The notes under the pieces were generated by a model, which saw only the letters and a program-made list of their open reading frames with translations, was not told the origin of the DNA and ran no database searches. A DNA stretch of 9,997 nt from GCA-2717185 sp047517345 (GTDB lineage: Bacteria; Pseudomonadota; Alphaproteobacteria; UBA8366; GCA-2717185), in NCBI GenBank assembly GCA_047517345.1, contig JAKZTB010000148.1, forward strand, positions 1-9,997, in the 5' to 3' direction. The stretch's first letter is position 1; every line of letters starts with the position of its first letter. Of this stretch, positions 1 through 7,502 are shown piece after piece. Made by a program: the position numbers and the translations under genes.

Positions 1-21
1 GCGGTTGTCGGCAGTCCACAT
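1..21 (-). CDS. 5' end of a probable IS5-family transposase (partial, runs off the left edge)
   Basis: A leftward reading frame starts with ATG at 21-19 and is cut by the window edge after seven codons (MWTADNR). A GAGGTG ribosome binding site (reverse complement of 26-31) lies four bases before the ATG. From memory, many alphaproteobacterial IS5-family DDE transposases open with MWTxENR or a close variant, and the stretch just upstream of the start is short and rich in inverted repeats, as in such elements. Seven residues cannot prove the family, so the call rests on start-motif recognition plus context. If right, the element's outer end lies near position 75. Confidence 0.45.
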
Positions 22-75
22 GGGGCACCTCAAGAGTAAATTCACCACCCCAGAGAATCACAGCTGATTCAGCTC
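22..75. mobile_element. Probable terminal region of the IS5-like element
   Basis: This stretch lies between the leftward transposase start and the nrdJ control region. It contains GAATCA (55-60) facing TGATTC (65-70), and the overlapping near-palindrome AGCTGA-T-TCAGCT (62-74), the sort of sequence found at insertion sequence termini. No target-site duplication can be identified because the other end of the element is outside the window, so the outer boundary is an estimate. Confidence 0.35.
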
Positions 76-192
76 TTCAAGAGGGGGCGCCGGATAACCG
101 ATTCATCCGACTCATAAAGTCCCCGGACGGACACTAAGAAAATTACAATATCTACGCCTATAAGTACAAATAACCACAATATGTATTGCAAT

Positions 193-208
193 ACTCAACA
201 GATTGTGG
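193..208 (+). promoter_or_regulatory. Candidate NrdR box 1
   Basis: ACTCAACAGATTGTGG matches the NrdR box consensus ACACWATATATWGTGT at 12 of 16 positions by my count. Its right half, ATTGTGG, is the best preserved. NrdR is the ATP/dATP-sensing repressor of ribonucleotide reductase genes. This box overlaps a possible -35 element (TTGTGG, 203-208). Its centre is 31 bp from that of the second box, the usual three-helical-turn spacing of paired NrdR sites. Confidence 0.45.
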
Positions 209-223
209 CGAAATAGAGATTGT

Positions 224-239
224 TCCATATATGTGGTGT
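224..239 (+). promoter_or_regulatory. Candidate NrdR box 2
   Basis: TCCATATATGTGGTGT matches the NrdR consensus at 11 of 16 positions by my count, with the ATAT core and the GTGT end intact. It covers the place where a -10 element would lie (CATATA at 226-231, 17 bp after TTGTGG). A repressor bound here would block RNA polymerase, the usual arrangement at nrd promoters. The gap between the two boxes is 15 bp. Confidence 0.45.
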
Positions 240-380
240 TGCGAATCGGGGAAAACTCCACAATTGAAACGGCATTTGACGATGGGACAAGGTGAGGGAG
301 GTCGACGGGAAGCAGAATGATTTGCGACGACCGGCCCAGATTAACGCATCGATAAAGTACCAGGCCGGGGAAAAGCATAA

Positions 381-3300
381 ATGCGCATCGAACGCCGATT
401 CACTACCGAAGGACAGCCCGCGTACACCGGGATCGAGTTCCGGAAGACCACCAGCGAAATCCGCAATCCGGACGGTTCCGTCGTCTTTCGTCTGGAAGAT
501 ATCGACGTACCCGCGAGTTGGAGCCAAGTCGCGTGCGACGTGCTGGCGCAGAAATATTTTCGCAAGGCCGGCGTCCCGGCTTGCCGGAAGAAAATCGAAG
601 AAAATGACGTTCCATCCTGGTTGTGGCGCAGCGTGCCCGACGATGCAGCGCTGAACGGCATGCCGGAAGACGATCGCTTCGGCGGCGAGATGAGTGGCAA
701 GCAGATCTTCGACCGGATTGCCGGAACCTGGACCTATTGGGGCTGGAAAGGCGGTTATTTCGACGCCGAATCGGACGCGCTAGCCTACTACGATGAAATG
801 CGCCACATGTTGGCAAGCCAAGTCGCTGCGCCGAACTCACCGCAATGGTTCAACACCGGATTGCACTGGGCCTACGGGATCGACGGGCCGGCGCAAGGCC
901 ACCACTTTGTCGATTTCGAAAGCGGCGTTCTGACACGCGCGAAGTCGGCCTACGAACACCCCCAACCGCATGCCTGCTTCATCCAATCGGTCGATGACGA
1001 CCTCGTCAACGAAGGCGGGATCATGGATCTGTGGGTCCGGGAAGCCCGGTTGTTCAAATACGGCTCCGGTACCGGCAGCAATTTCTCCAACATACGCGGC
1101 GAAGGCGAGCCGCTTTCCGGCGGCGGAAAATCTTCCGGTCTGATGAGCTTCTTGAGGATCGGCGACCGTGCGGCGGGCGCGATCAAGTCCGGCGGTACGA
1201 CACGCCGCGCGGCGAAGATGGTAATCATCGATATCGACCACCCCGACGTCGAAAACTACATCAGCTGGAAAATGATCGAAGAGCAAAAGGTCGCCGCGCT
1301 GGTGACCGGCTCACGGATCAACAATCGCTGTTTGGGCGCCGTGATGGACGCCTGCCAAGAGGGCGACGCCGACGACGATGACCGTTTCGACCCAAAGTCG
1401 AACGCGGCCCTCAAAAAGGCCATCATCGCCGCGCGTAAGCACGACGTCTCGGAAAACTATATTCAGCGCGTCATCCAGTTCGCACGGCAGGGTTTCACAA
1501 CGATCGAGTTCGAAACCTATGACACGGACTGGGACTCGGAAGCCTATCTGACGGTCTCCGGACAAAATTCGAACAACACGGTGCGCGTCACGAACGACTT
1601 CCTCGCCGCCGTTCGCGACGACAAGGATTGGGATCTGATCAACCGCAGGGACGGCGCCGTCGCGAGCACGGTCCGTGCGAGAGATCTTTGGGATCAGGTC
1701 TCCTACGCGGCCTGGTCGTCTGCCGATCCGGGCCTGCAGTTCGATACGACGATCAACGAATGGCATACCTGCCCTAATTCCGGGCGCATCAATGCCTCGA
1801 ATCCGTGCTCGGAGTACATGTTCCTCGACGACACGGCCTGTAACCTGGCGTCGCTCAACCTGATGGCGTTTCAGGATGACGAAAATCGGCTCGACATCGC
1901 GATGTTCGAGCATGCCGTTCGCCTGTGGACGATTACTTTGGAAGTCGCCGTGCTGATGGCGCAGTTCCCGTCCAGGGAAATTGCGCAGCGTTCCTACGAC
2001 TACCGCACATTGGGTCTCGGCTACGCCAACATCGGCGGTCTCTTGATGGGAGCCGGCCTGTCTTATGACAGCGATACGGGCCGTGCGCTTTGTGGTGCTA
2101 TTACCGCGCTGATGACTGGTATCGCGTATGCGACTTCGGCCGAAATGGCGGAAGAACTGGGCGCTTTCCCAGATTACGAGCGAAATGCGGAGCCGATGCT
2201 CCGTGTCATCCGCAACCATCGCCGCGCCGCGCATGGCAAAAGTTCCGGCTACGAAAGCTTGAGCGTCATGCCCACGCCGCTCAATCGCGCCGTATGCCCC
2301 GATACGGACCTCAGCGACGCGGCCTGCCGCGCCTGGGACCTTGCCTTGGCCCTCGGCGAGAAGCACGGCTATCGCAATGCGCAGACGACCGTCATCGCGC
2401 CGACCGGGACGATCGGCCTGGTCATGGATTGCGATACGACCGGTATCGAGCCGGATTTTGCTCTCGTCAAATTCAAGAAACTCGCTGGCGGCGGCTATTT
2501 CAAGATTATCAACCGGACCGTCCCCGACGCGCTACGGACGCTTGGTTATGACGAACGCGAAATCGAAGCCATCGTATCCTATGCCGTGGGATTCGGCTCC
2601 CTGGCCGACGCTCCCGGCATCAATCACGAAAGCCTAACCGAGAAGGGTTTCACCGCCGAGACCATCGAGTCGATCGAAGGCGCCCTCGCCGGCGCGTTCG
2701 ATATCAAATTCGCGTTCAACAAATGGACTCTAGGCGAAGCGTTCTGCACGGAGACTCTAGGTTTCAGCGTGGACCAGCTCGACGACCTCAGCTTCGACAT
2801 GCTGGAGGCGCTTGGGTTTAGCCAACCGGAAATCGAGGCGGCAAACACGTACTGCTGCGGCGCGATGACCTTGGAAAGCGCCCCTCACCTTAAGGAAGAG
2901 CATCTGCCGGTGTTCGATTGCGCCAACCCCTGCGGCCGTATCGGCAAACGCTACCTGTCGGCGGAAAGCCACATCCGGATGATGGCGGCGGCGCAACCTT
3001 TCATCACCGGCGCCATCTCGAAAACCATCAATATGCCGAACGACGCGACGGTCGAGGACTGCAAGGACGCCTACGAGATGTCGTGGCGCCTGTGCCTGAA
3101 AGCGAACGCTCTGTATCGCGACGGCTCGAAGCTCAGCCAGCCGTTGCAAGCGGCGCTTCTCGACGACGAAGAGACGCTCGCCGAAGGAACCGCCGACATA
3201 CCGCGCGCCGCAGCGGCGCCGATCGTTGCCGAACGCATCATCGAGCGCATCGTCGAACGGGCCATCAGCGAGCGCCGCCGCCTGCCGAACCGCCGCAAGG

Positions 3301-4037
3301 GCTACACGCAAAAGGCTATCGTCGGCGGTCACAAAGTCTATCTGCGTACCGGCGAATACGAAAGCGGCAGGCTCGGCGAAATTTTCATCGATATGCACAA
3401 GGAAGGCGCGGCTTTTCGCTCCTTGATGAACAATTTCGCAATCGCCATTTCCATCGGGCTTCAATATGGCGTGCCGCTCGAAGAATATGTCGAAGCGTTC
3501 ACCTTCACCCGGTTCGAACCATCCGGATTGGTTGAAGGTAACGAAGTCATCAAGATGGCGACTTCCGTACTCGATTATATTTTCCGCGAAGTCGCCGTCA
3601 GCTATCTCGGCCGGAACGACCTGTCCCATGCGCAACCGAGCGATATCTTACCGGACAGTATCGGCCAAGGCGAAAAAGAGGGTGAACTGCCCAACGATCC
3701 GGCAAGGACGATCGCCGCCATTCAACGTGTCGCGAGTACCGGGTTCGTTCGCTCCTCGAACCTCTTCGTCATCACCGGCGGCATCGATTCGAACGGTGCC
3801 GCGGCGGCGGAAACGGCTGGCGGTGCTCAATCCGGCGTAAGCGAAAACGCCGTGGCCGCGTTTGCCGTCAGCGAAGCAGTCGTCACGGAAGTCGATGCAT
3901 CGCTCGAACGCGTCCGCGAAGCCCGCGTGAGAGGCTATGAAGGCGACGCCTGCGAAGAGTGCGGGAACTTTACCCTGGTTCGGAACGGAACATGCATGAA
4001 GTGCGTCACTTGCGGCGCAACGAGCGGATGCTCGTGA
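381..4037 (+). CDS. nrdJ: Class II (adenosylcobalamin-dependent) ribonucleoside-diphosphate reductase
   Basis: This cytoplasmic enzyme reduces ribonucleotides to deoxyribonucleotides with a thiyl radical generated from adenosylcobalamin, so it works with or without oxygen. The 1218-residue length is normal for the long proteobacterial NrdJ form. The start MRIERRFTTEG fits the family N-terminus, though only a weak GGGG (367-370) precedes it. Catalytic residues are visible: the NPCSE finger loop at 474-478 with radical Cys476, and the likely redox pair Cys199 (HACF) and Cys487, which lies 11 residues after the radical cysteine as in Thermotoga NrdJ. PTGT is at 674-677. A charged linker (about 940-970) leads to a TSCPD-type domain (about 970-1085). 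An Ala-rich linker then leads to a cysteine-rich tail (Cys1191, 1194, 1205, 1208, 1211, 1217) that probably binds zinc and/or passes electrons from thioredoxin. The gene is transcribed alone and closes with its own terminator. No frameshift or missing key residue was seen. Confidence 0.97.
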   Translation: MRIERRFTTEGQPAYTGIEFRKTTSEIRNPDGSVVFRLEDIDVPASWSQVACDVLAQKYFRKAGVPACRKKIEENDVPSWLWRSVPDDAALNGMPEDDRFGGEMSGKQIFDRIAGTWTYWGWKGGYFDAESDALAYYDEMRHMLASQVAAPNSPQWFNTGLHWAYGIDGPAQGHHFVDFESGVLTRAKSAYEHPQPHACFIQSVDDDLVNEGGIMDLWVREARLFKYGSGTGSNFSNIRGEGEPLSGGGKSSGLMSFLRIGDRAAGAIKSGGTTRRAAKMVIIDIDHPDVENYISWKMIEEQKVAALVTGSRINNRCLGAVMDACQEGDADDDDRFDPKSNAALKKAIIAARKHDVSENYIQRVIQFARQGFTTIEFETYDTDWDSEAYLTVSGQNSNNTVRVTNDFLAAVRDDKDWDLINRRDGAVASTVRARDLWDQVSYAAWSSADPGLQFDTTINEWHTCPNSGRINASNPCSEYMFLDDTACNLASLNLMAFQDDENRLDIAMFEHAVRLWTITLEVAVLMAQFPSREIAQRSYDYRTLGLGYANIGGLLMGAGLSYDSDTGRALCGAITALMTGIAYATSAEMAEELGAFPDYERNAEPMLRVIRNHRRAAHGKSSGYESLSVMPTPLNRAVCPDTDLSDAACRAWDLALALGEKHGYRNAQTTVIAPTGTIGLVMDCDTTGIEPDFALVKFKKLAGGGYFKIINRTVPDALRTLGYDEREIEAIVSYAVGFGSLADAPGINHESLTEKGFTAETIESIEGALAGAFDIKFAFNKWTLGEAFCTETLGFSVDQLDDLSFDMLEALGFSQPEIEAANTYCCGAMTLESAPHLKEEHLPVFDCANPCGRIGKRYLSAESHIRMMAAAQPFITGAISKTINMPNDATVEDCKDAYEMSWRLCLKANALYRDGSKLSQPLQAALLDDEETLAEGTADIPRAAAAPIVAERIIERIVERAISERRRLPNRRKGYTQKAIVGGHKVYLRTGEYESGRLGEIFIDMHKEGAAFRSLMNNFAIAISIGLQYGVPLEEYVEAFTFTRFEPSGLVEGNEVIKMATSVLDYIFREVAVSYLGRNDLSHAQPSDILPDSIGQGEKEGELPNDPARTIAAIQRVASTGFVRSSNLFVITGGIDSNGAAAAETAGGAQSGVSENAVAAFAVSEAVVTEVDASLERVREARVRGYEGDACEECGNFTLVRNGTCMKCVTCGATSGCS

Positions 4038-4075
4038 CGCGATGATACGAGATTTACAGAGCTCCCTGTGACCTT

Positions 4076-4107
4076 GGGGGTCGGCGGAACGCCGCCCCCA
4101 TTTTTTT
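4076..4107 (+). terminator. Rho-independent terminator of nrdJ
   Basis: GGGGG (4076-4080), a bulged T, and CGGCG (4082-4086) pair with CGCCG (4090-4094) and CCCCC (4095-4099) across a GAA loop. An A and seven T's follow (4101-4107). This is a strong GC-rich stem with a U-tract, 38 bases after the nrdJ stop codon. Confidence 0.93.
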
Positions 4108-4144
4108 CCCCAGGGATCGGCGAATTTTAGGCTTAACCCGCCAA

Positions 4145-4158
4145 TTGATTTCGATCAG
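4145..4158 (+). promoter_or_regulatory. FNR/FixK/Anr-type box upstream of the hemerythrin gene
   Basis: TTGATTTCGATCAG matches the FNR-family consensus TTGAT-N4-ATCAA at nine of ten defined bases. Its centre is at 4151.5. A -10-like TACAAG at 4180-4185 would give a transcription start near 4193, placing the box at about -41.5. That is the canonical class II activator position for FNR, Anr and FixK. CRP/FNR-family NO sensors (NnrR, Dnr) read nearly the same site, so the signal could be low oxygen or NO. Confidence 0.65.
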
Positions 4159-4179
4159 TCCGGCGCAAGAAATGACAAG

Positions 4180-4185
4180 TACAAG
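4180..4185 (+). promoter_or_regulatory. Candidate -10 element of the hemerythrin promoter
   Basis: TACAAG matches TATAAT at four of six bases and sits where an FNR-type activator centred at 4151.5 would need it. The inferred start near 4192-4193 lies downstream of the GTG at 4191, which argues against that codon as the translation start. No good -35 is visible, as expected of an activator-dependent promoter. Confidence 0.4.
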
Positions 4186-4229
4186 AACGGGTGAATTCTG
4201 ACCGGCCTCGCTACCGAAGGAAGGTTCCC

Positions 4230-4784
4230 GTGCAATCGAAAATTCTTCAGACACTTCATGAAGACCACGCCAATTTGGTCCAGCTGCTCGTTTTGATCGA
4301 GGCTGAAATCGAAAAACTTCGAAGCCAGGATGCGGCAGCCGATTTCGAGCTGATCTCGCTGGCGCTCGAATACTGCGTCGATTTTCCGGGCCACTACCAC
4401 CACCCGAAAGAAGATTTGATCTATGCGAAACTGATCCGGCGCGACCCCGAAATCGCCGAGCGAGTGCTTAACCTGACTGAAGATCACGAGACGCTGTACG
4501 CGTTGACGGGCGAGGTTTCCGCTGCCGTTGCGGACGCTATTTCGGGAACTGTGACGGAGAGGCTCCACGACGCGGCCAACCGGTTCGTTCGGCACTACCG
4601 CTATCACATCGGCATCGAAGAAACGGAGGTGTTTCCTTGTGCCCGCCGCGCCCTAACCGAAGAGGATTGGCGGGAAATCGAAAACGCGTATGAAGAGGCC
4701 TGCGACCCACTCTTCGGCGAACATACGCGTCAGGCCTATATCGCGTTGCAGCGCTGCATCGTCGAACGGGCTGTCGCAAACTGA
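4230..4784 (+). CDS. Hemerythrin HHE-domain protein
   Basis: A 184-residue soluble helical protein predicted to carry a non-heme diiron centre, as in hemerythrin-like proteins that bind oxygen or respond to NO or iron stress. The HHE ligand pattern appears complete: LHEDH (His10, His13), HHPKED (His57, His58, Glu61), EDHETL (His86) and HYRYHIGIEE (His122, His126, Glu130, Glu131). I place the start at GTG 4230 because GAAGGAAGG (4215-4223) is an excellent ribosome binding site six bases upstream. The in-frame GTG at 4191 would add 13 residues but has a poorer site and lies at or before the predicted transcription start. The FNR-type box upstream suggests induction at low oxygen or by NO. The exact physiological role, whether O2 binding, NO defence or iron handling, cannot be read from the sequence. 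Confidence 0.9.
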   Translation: MQSKILQTLHEDHANLVQLLVLIEAEIEKLRSQDAAADFELISLALEYCVDFPGHYHHPKEDLIYAKLIRRDPEIAERVLNLTEDHETLYALTGEVSAAVADAISGTVTERLHDAANRFVRHYRYHIGIEETEVFPCARRALTEEDWREIENAYEEACDPLFGEHTRQAYIALQRCIVERAVAN

Positions 4785-4865
4785 CATCTGTCGGCGCAAT
4801 GGATTGCCCGCACGGGCCCGGGTAAACTAACTTCCCAAACGAGATAACAAACGGGAGACGGGCTT

Positions 4866-5330
4866 ATGGCCGGAGAGATTGAGGCACGGTTGCAGGAGTT
4901 GGGGATCGAGTTGCCGGAAGCCGCGGCGCCGGTGGCGAACTATGTGCCCTATGTCATCGACGGGAAGCAACTTTGGGTGGCGGGCCAGGTCCCGTTCTGG
5001 AACGGCGCTGTCAAGTATACCGGCGTCGTCGGGCAAGATATTTCCATCGACGAAGCCGTCGATGCGGCGCGTGTCTGCGCCCTCAACATCCTAGCCCAGA
5101 CCAAGGCGGCGCTGGGCGATCTCGACCGGATCGCGCGGGTCATAAAACTGGGTGGATTCGTCAATGGCGCGCCGGGCTTCACCGATCAGCCGAAGGTAAT
5201 CAACGGCGCATCCGACCTTCTGGTCGAAGTGCTTGGCGACAAAGGTCTGCATGCGAGATCAGCCGTCGGCGCGGGCGGCCTGCCGCTCGGCGTCCCCGTC
5301 GAGATCGACGCCGTCATCGCGATCGCGTAA
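4866..5330 (+). CDS. RidA/YjgF/UK114-family protein
   Basis: A 154-residue protein of the RidA superfamily, whose archetype hydrolyses reactive enamine/imine intermediates made by PLP enzymes. It is longer than E. coli RidA (128 residues) and carries an N-terminal helix (MAGEIEARLQELGIELPEA), which fits the YjgF-like subfamily rather than true RidA. The residues matching E. coli Arg105 and Glu120 are present as Arg131 (HARSAVG) and Glu146 (PVEIDAV) with the same 15-residue spacing, so imine deaminase activity is possible. The substrate is unknown. GGGAG at 4853-4857 is the ribosome binding site. It lies 81 bases after the hemerythrin stop, so co-transcription is possible but unproven. Its end converges on the acyl-CoA synthetase gene with seven bases between the stop codons. 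Confidence 0.9.
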   Translation: MAGEIEARLQELGIELPEAAAPVANYVPYVIDGKQLWVAGQVPFWNGAVKYTGVVGQDISIDEAVDAARVCALNILAQTKAALGDLDRIARVIKLGGFVNGAPGFTDQPKVINGASDLLVEVLGDKGLHARSAVGAGGLPLGVPVEIDAVIAIA

Positions 5331-5337
5331 GCCGTTA

Positions 5338-6897
5338 CTAGTTGACTTGCTTCTCCTTGCCCTCCCAATAGGGTTTACGAAGTTCGGTCTTTAGGATTTT
5401 TCCGGCGCCGGATAGCGGCATCGGCTCGTCGCGGAAGCTGACGCTTTTGGGGCACTTGAAACTGGCGATCTGTTCTTGGCAGTGCGCGATGATCGCCGCC
5501 TCTTCGATACTTTCCCCTTCGCGCAAGCGAACGATGGCATGCACCCGCTCGCCCCAAACTTCATCCGGGAGACCGATCACCGCGGCCTCCGCCACGGCCG
5601 GTATCTGGTGCAGGACATCTTCCACTTCCGCCGAGTAGATGTTTTCGCCTCCCGAAATGATCATGTCCTTCATGCGGTCGACGATGTAGATGAAGCCGTC
5701 TTCATCCATATATGCGCCGTCCCCGGAACGCATCCAGCCGTCGCGGATCGCTTCGGCGGTCAGGGCCGGGCGATTCCAATAGCCCATCATGGTATTCGGT
5801 CCGCGCACGCAAACTTCGCCGACCTCGCCGCGCGGCACTTCGTTACCGTCATCGTCGCAAATCAAAATTTCGACGCCGAGCGCGGCGCGCCCCGCCGATT
5901 TGTACTTACCGGCGTTGGGTCCTTCGAAGACGTGATACTCGGGACCCGTATGCGTCGACAGCGGGGCGCACTCCGTCTGCCCGTAGGCATGGGTAAACTC
6001 GCAGTCGGGAATGACCTCCATCGCACGCCGGATCACCGCTTCCGGCATCGGCGAGGCGCCATAGACCACGCCCTTCAACGAAGACAGATCGTAGTTGTCG
6101 ATGTCCGGATGGTTGACCAACGCGTTCATCATCGTCGGCACGAACAAGCTGTTGCTGACCTTGTGTTCCTGGATAGCATTCAGGCTCGCTTCAGGCGTGA
6201 AACCGGGTATGAAGACATGAACGCCGGTAGACATGGTAACGCCGAATACGGCCAAACCGTCGGCGATGTGGAACATCGGCGCGGCGTGCAGCCAGCGGAC
6301 TCCGGGCTTCATATGCATGCCGCTGATGACGTTGTAGCTGTTGCAGACCAGGTTGGTATGGCTCAGCATCACGCCCTTCGATCGACCGGTCGTGCCGCCG
6401 GTATAGAACAGGCCGGCCAGTTCGTCGCCGCCGCGTAGCGCGTCGGGAACGGCCTCGGTGGCACCGAGAATGTCCTCAAAACCATGCATGCCGTCAGGCA
6501 CGGTCCCGTCACCCATATAGACAATCTCGCGGACAGTCCCAAGCTGCCCTTCCAGAGCTTCCAGGATGTGTAGGAAATTGTCGTCGACAAAGAGGATCTC
6601 CGTCCCCGAATCGTTCAGCCAGAACGCGACTTCGGGGGCGGCCAAGCGAATATTGATGGGGACGAAGACGCCGCCCGCCCAAGGGACCGCATAGAAATAC
6701 TCGAAATACCGGTCGCTGTTGAGCGCCAGCACGGCAACCCGTTGCCCGTCGGTGATACCCATACCGCGCAGCGCACCCGCTAGCTTCGCGATCCGCTCGC
6801 CGCATTCGTTCCAGGTGTGCACACGGTCGGCGCACACGGTCGCAACGTTCCGGCCCTCGAGTTGCATCACCCGTTTCAAAGCCTGCGTCAAATACAT
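5338..6897 (-). CDS. AMP-forming acyl-CoA synthetase (fatty-acid/carboxylate-CoA ligase)
   Basis: A 519-residue ANL-superfamily enzyme that would activate a carboxylic acid through an acyl-AMP and transfer it to CoA. The core motifs are intact: phosphate loop YTGGTTGRSKG (165-175), YGQTEC (305-310), SGD (391-393), the hinge region DRMKDMIISGGENIYSAEVE (407-426) and the C-terminal PLSGAGKILKTELR (494-507) with catalytic Lys500. Length is normal. I chose the ATG at 6897 (MYLTQALKRVM), which follows a purine-rich GGGGGCGGGAAG site. An in-frame start 51 bases earlier would add an unlikely N-terminus. The substrate could be a medium or long-chain fatty acid or an aromatic acid, and the motifs do not decide. 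It stands alone on the minus strand with no beta-oxidation genes beside it. No hairpin terminator is visible in the seven-base convergent gap. Confidence 0.94.
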   Translation of the reverse strand: MYLTQALKRVMQLEGRNVATVCADRVHTWNECGERIAKLAGALRGMGITDGQRVAVLALNSDRYFEYFYAVPWAGGVFVPINIRLAAPEVAFWLNDSGTEILFVDDNFLHILEALEGQLGTVREIVYMGDGTVPDGMHGFEDILGATEAVPDALRGGDELAGLFYTGGTTGRSKGVMLSHTNLVCNSYNVISGMHMKPGVRWLHAAPMFHIADGLAVFGVTMSTGVHVFIPGFTPEASLNAIQEHKVSNSLFVPTMMNALVNHPDIDNYDLSSLKGVVYGASPMPEAVIRRAMEVIPDCEFTHAYGQTECAPLSTHTGPEYHVFEGPNAGKYKSAGRAALGVEILICDDDGNEVPRGEVGEVCVRGPNTMMGYWNRPALTAEAIRDGWMRSGDGAYMDEDGFIYIVDRMKDMIISGGENIYSAEVEDVLHQIPAVAEAAVIGLPDEVWGERVHAIVRLREGESIEEAAIIAHCQEQIASFKCPKSVSFRDEPMPLSGAGKILKTELRKPYWEGKEKQVN

Positions 6898-7140
6898 CTT
6901 CCCGCCCCCTCTCGACTCTCCAGTTCGGTCGTACGGGCACCGTAGCAAACTTCACCGAATGATTGGAATGCCGGAACGATTAGAAATCTGACAAAAGGAA
7001 AATGCTCCACCTATCCCTTAGTGGATACAATCTAACGCGTGGGTCCCCTAGTTTTGGCCAACGCGCGATCAGCGCGATATTGCTGCAAATCGAATCTCAC
7101 GATATTCTCGTTTTGTTCTCATAAATTTGGAGGATATCGA
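6898..7140. other. Divergent intergenic region
   Basis: This region separates the leftward acyl-CoA synthetase from the rightward 90-residue gene, so both promoters should lie here. For the rightward gene a weak candidate is TTGCTG (7080-7085) with TATTCT (7103-7108), 17 bp apart. A short direct repeat GCGCGAT occurs at 7063-7069 and 7072-7078, and TCCAC/GTGGA face each other around 7003-7024. On the minus strand a good -35-like TTGTCA exists near 6990, but I see no matching -10. No operator is convincing. Confidence 0.4.
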
Positions 7141-7413
7141 ATGGTTCGCGATGATCCGCAAAACACAGCGCGCCAAATCATAGGACGGCTCGAAACGTTC
7201 AAACGCCACCTAATAGATTTGATCGTTGCGTCGGAGCCTGAAGACACCGAAATTTACGCGAAAGCGGTTCTGGTCCGAAACGCGGCCGACGCTTTGATCG
7301 CTGAATTTGCCAGCCGCCTCGACTACCCGCCGCCCGCGGTGCTGCCCTCGACAGCACATTATCTGCGCGAACCAGAAGCGTTAGCGGACGAAGCCGTCGA
7401 GGAAAACGAATAA
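7141..7413 (+). CDS. Hypothetical acidic 90-residue protein
   Basis: I do not recognise this protein. It begins MVRDDPQNTARQ. An excellent ribosome binding site GGAGG (7129-7133) lies seven bases before the ATG at 7141, which outweighs an in-frame GTG 102 bases upstream. The body is predicted helical (about residues 8-58, with leucines and alanines spaced as in an amphipathic helical pair), then a Pro-rich stretch DYPPPAVLP and an acidic tail ending EAVEENE. There is no signal peptide, membrane span or cysteine pair. It precedes the deformylase gene by 89 bases on the same strand and may share its transcript. It is probably a small cytoplasmic protein of unknown role. Confidence 0.75.
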   Translation: MVRDDPQNTARQIIGRLETFKRHLIDLIVASEPEDTEIYAKAVLVRNAADALIAEFASRLDYPPPAVLPSTAHYLREPEALADEAVEENE

Positions 7414-7468
7414 CGCTATGCGGGCTCGCACGGCTGTGGACGCAATCCAACGCCGTAGCCTAATCTTA

Positions 7469-7495
7469 TGGCTTCTTCAATTTCACACGAAGCCA
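7469..7495 (+). promoter_or_regulatory. Inverted repeat just upstream of the deformylase start
   Basis: TGGCTTC (7469-7475) and GAAGCCA (7489-7495) can form a 7-bp stem with a 13-base loop, ending seven bases before the ATG of the deformylase. No proper Shine-Dalgarno sequence is visible. The only purine-rich candidate, GAAG, is inside the 3' arm of the stem. The hairpin could therefore limit ribosome access. It lacks a downstream T-run and does not look like a terminator for the preceding gene. Confidence 0.35.
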
Positions 7496-7502
7496 AAAAA
7501 TT

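Larger units (their letters stand above)
76..380. other. Intergenic control region upstream of nrdJ
   Basis: About 300 bases hold no convincing gene. Positions 130-240 are clearly AT-richer than the rest of the window. This part holds the NrdR-like boxes, a perfect 12-bp palindrome GTATTGCAATAC (183-194) and three copies of CCACAAT or its complement (174-180, 202-208 reversed, 258-264). Positions 240-380 are the presumed 5' untranslated region. A short hairpin CGGAT/ATCCG sits at 90-108. I see no cobalamin riboswitch, although B12-related genes sometimes have one. Confidence 0.6.

Noticed and set aside
76..380. Cobalamin riboswitch before nrdJ
   Set aside because: I looked for the conserved B12 box and surrounding pairing and found neither. 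NrdR-like sites explain the region better.
1311..2366. 351-codon open frame on the minus strand inside nrdJ
   Set aside because: It is a shadow of nrdJ codon bias. It shows no recognisable domain and lies entirely within a strongly supported gene.
2757..3635. 292-codon open frame on the minus strand inside nrdJ
   Set aside because: Also antisense to nrdJ, Arg/Ala/Asp-rich low-information translation with no family signature.
4191..4229. Upstream GTG start for the hemerythrin gene
   Set aside because: The GTG at 4230 has a far better ribosome binding site, and the predicted transcription start falls at about 4193.
4806..4817. GCCCG/CGGGC hairpin after the hemerythrin gene as a terminator
   Set aside because: The loop would be only two bases and no T-run follows, so it is not a convincing terminator.
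5476..6438. 320-codon open frame on the plus strand opposite the acyl-CoA synthetase
   Set aside because: The His/Arg-rich translation is typical of antisense to a GC-biased gene. The synthetase motifs on the minus strand are unmistakable.
7039..7140. 34-residue N-terminal extension of the 90-residue protein from GTG 7039
   Set aside because: GGAGG at 7129-7133 clearly serves ATG 7141, and the extension reads as untranslated, promoter-like sequence.
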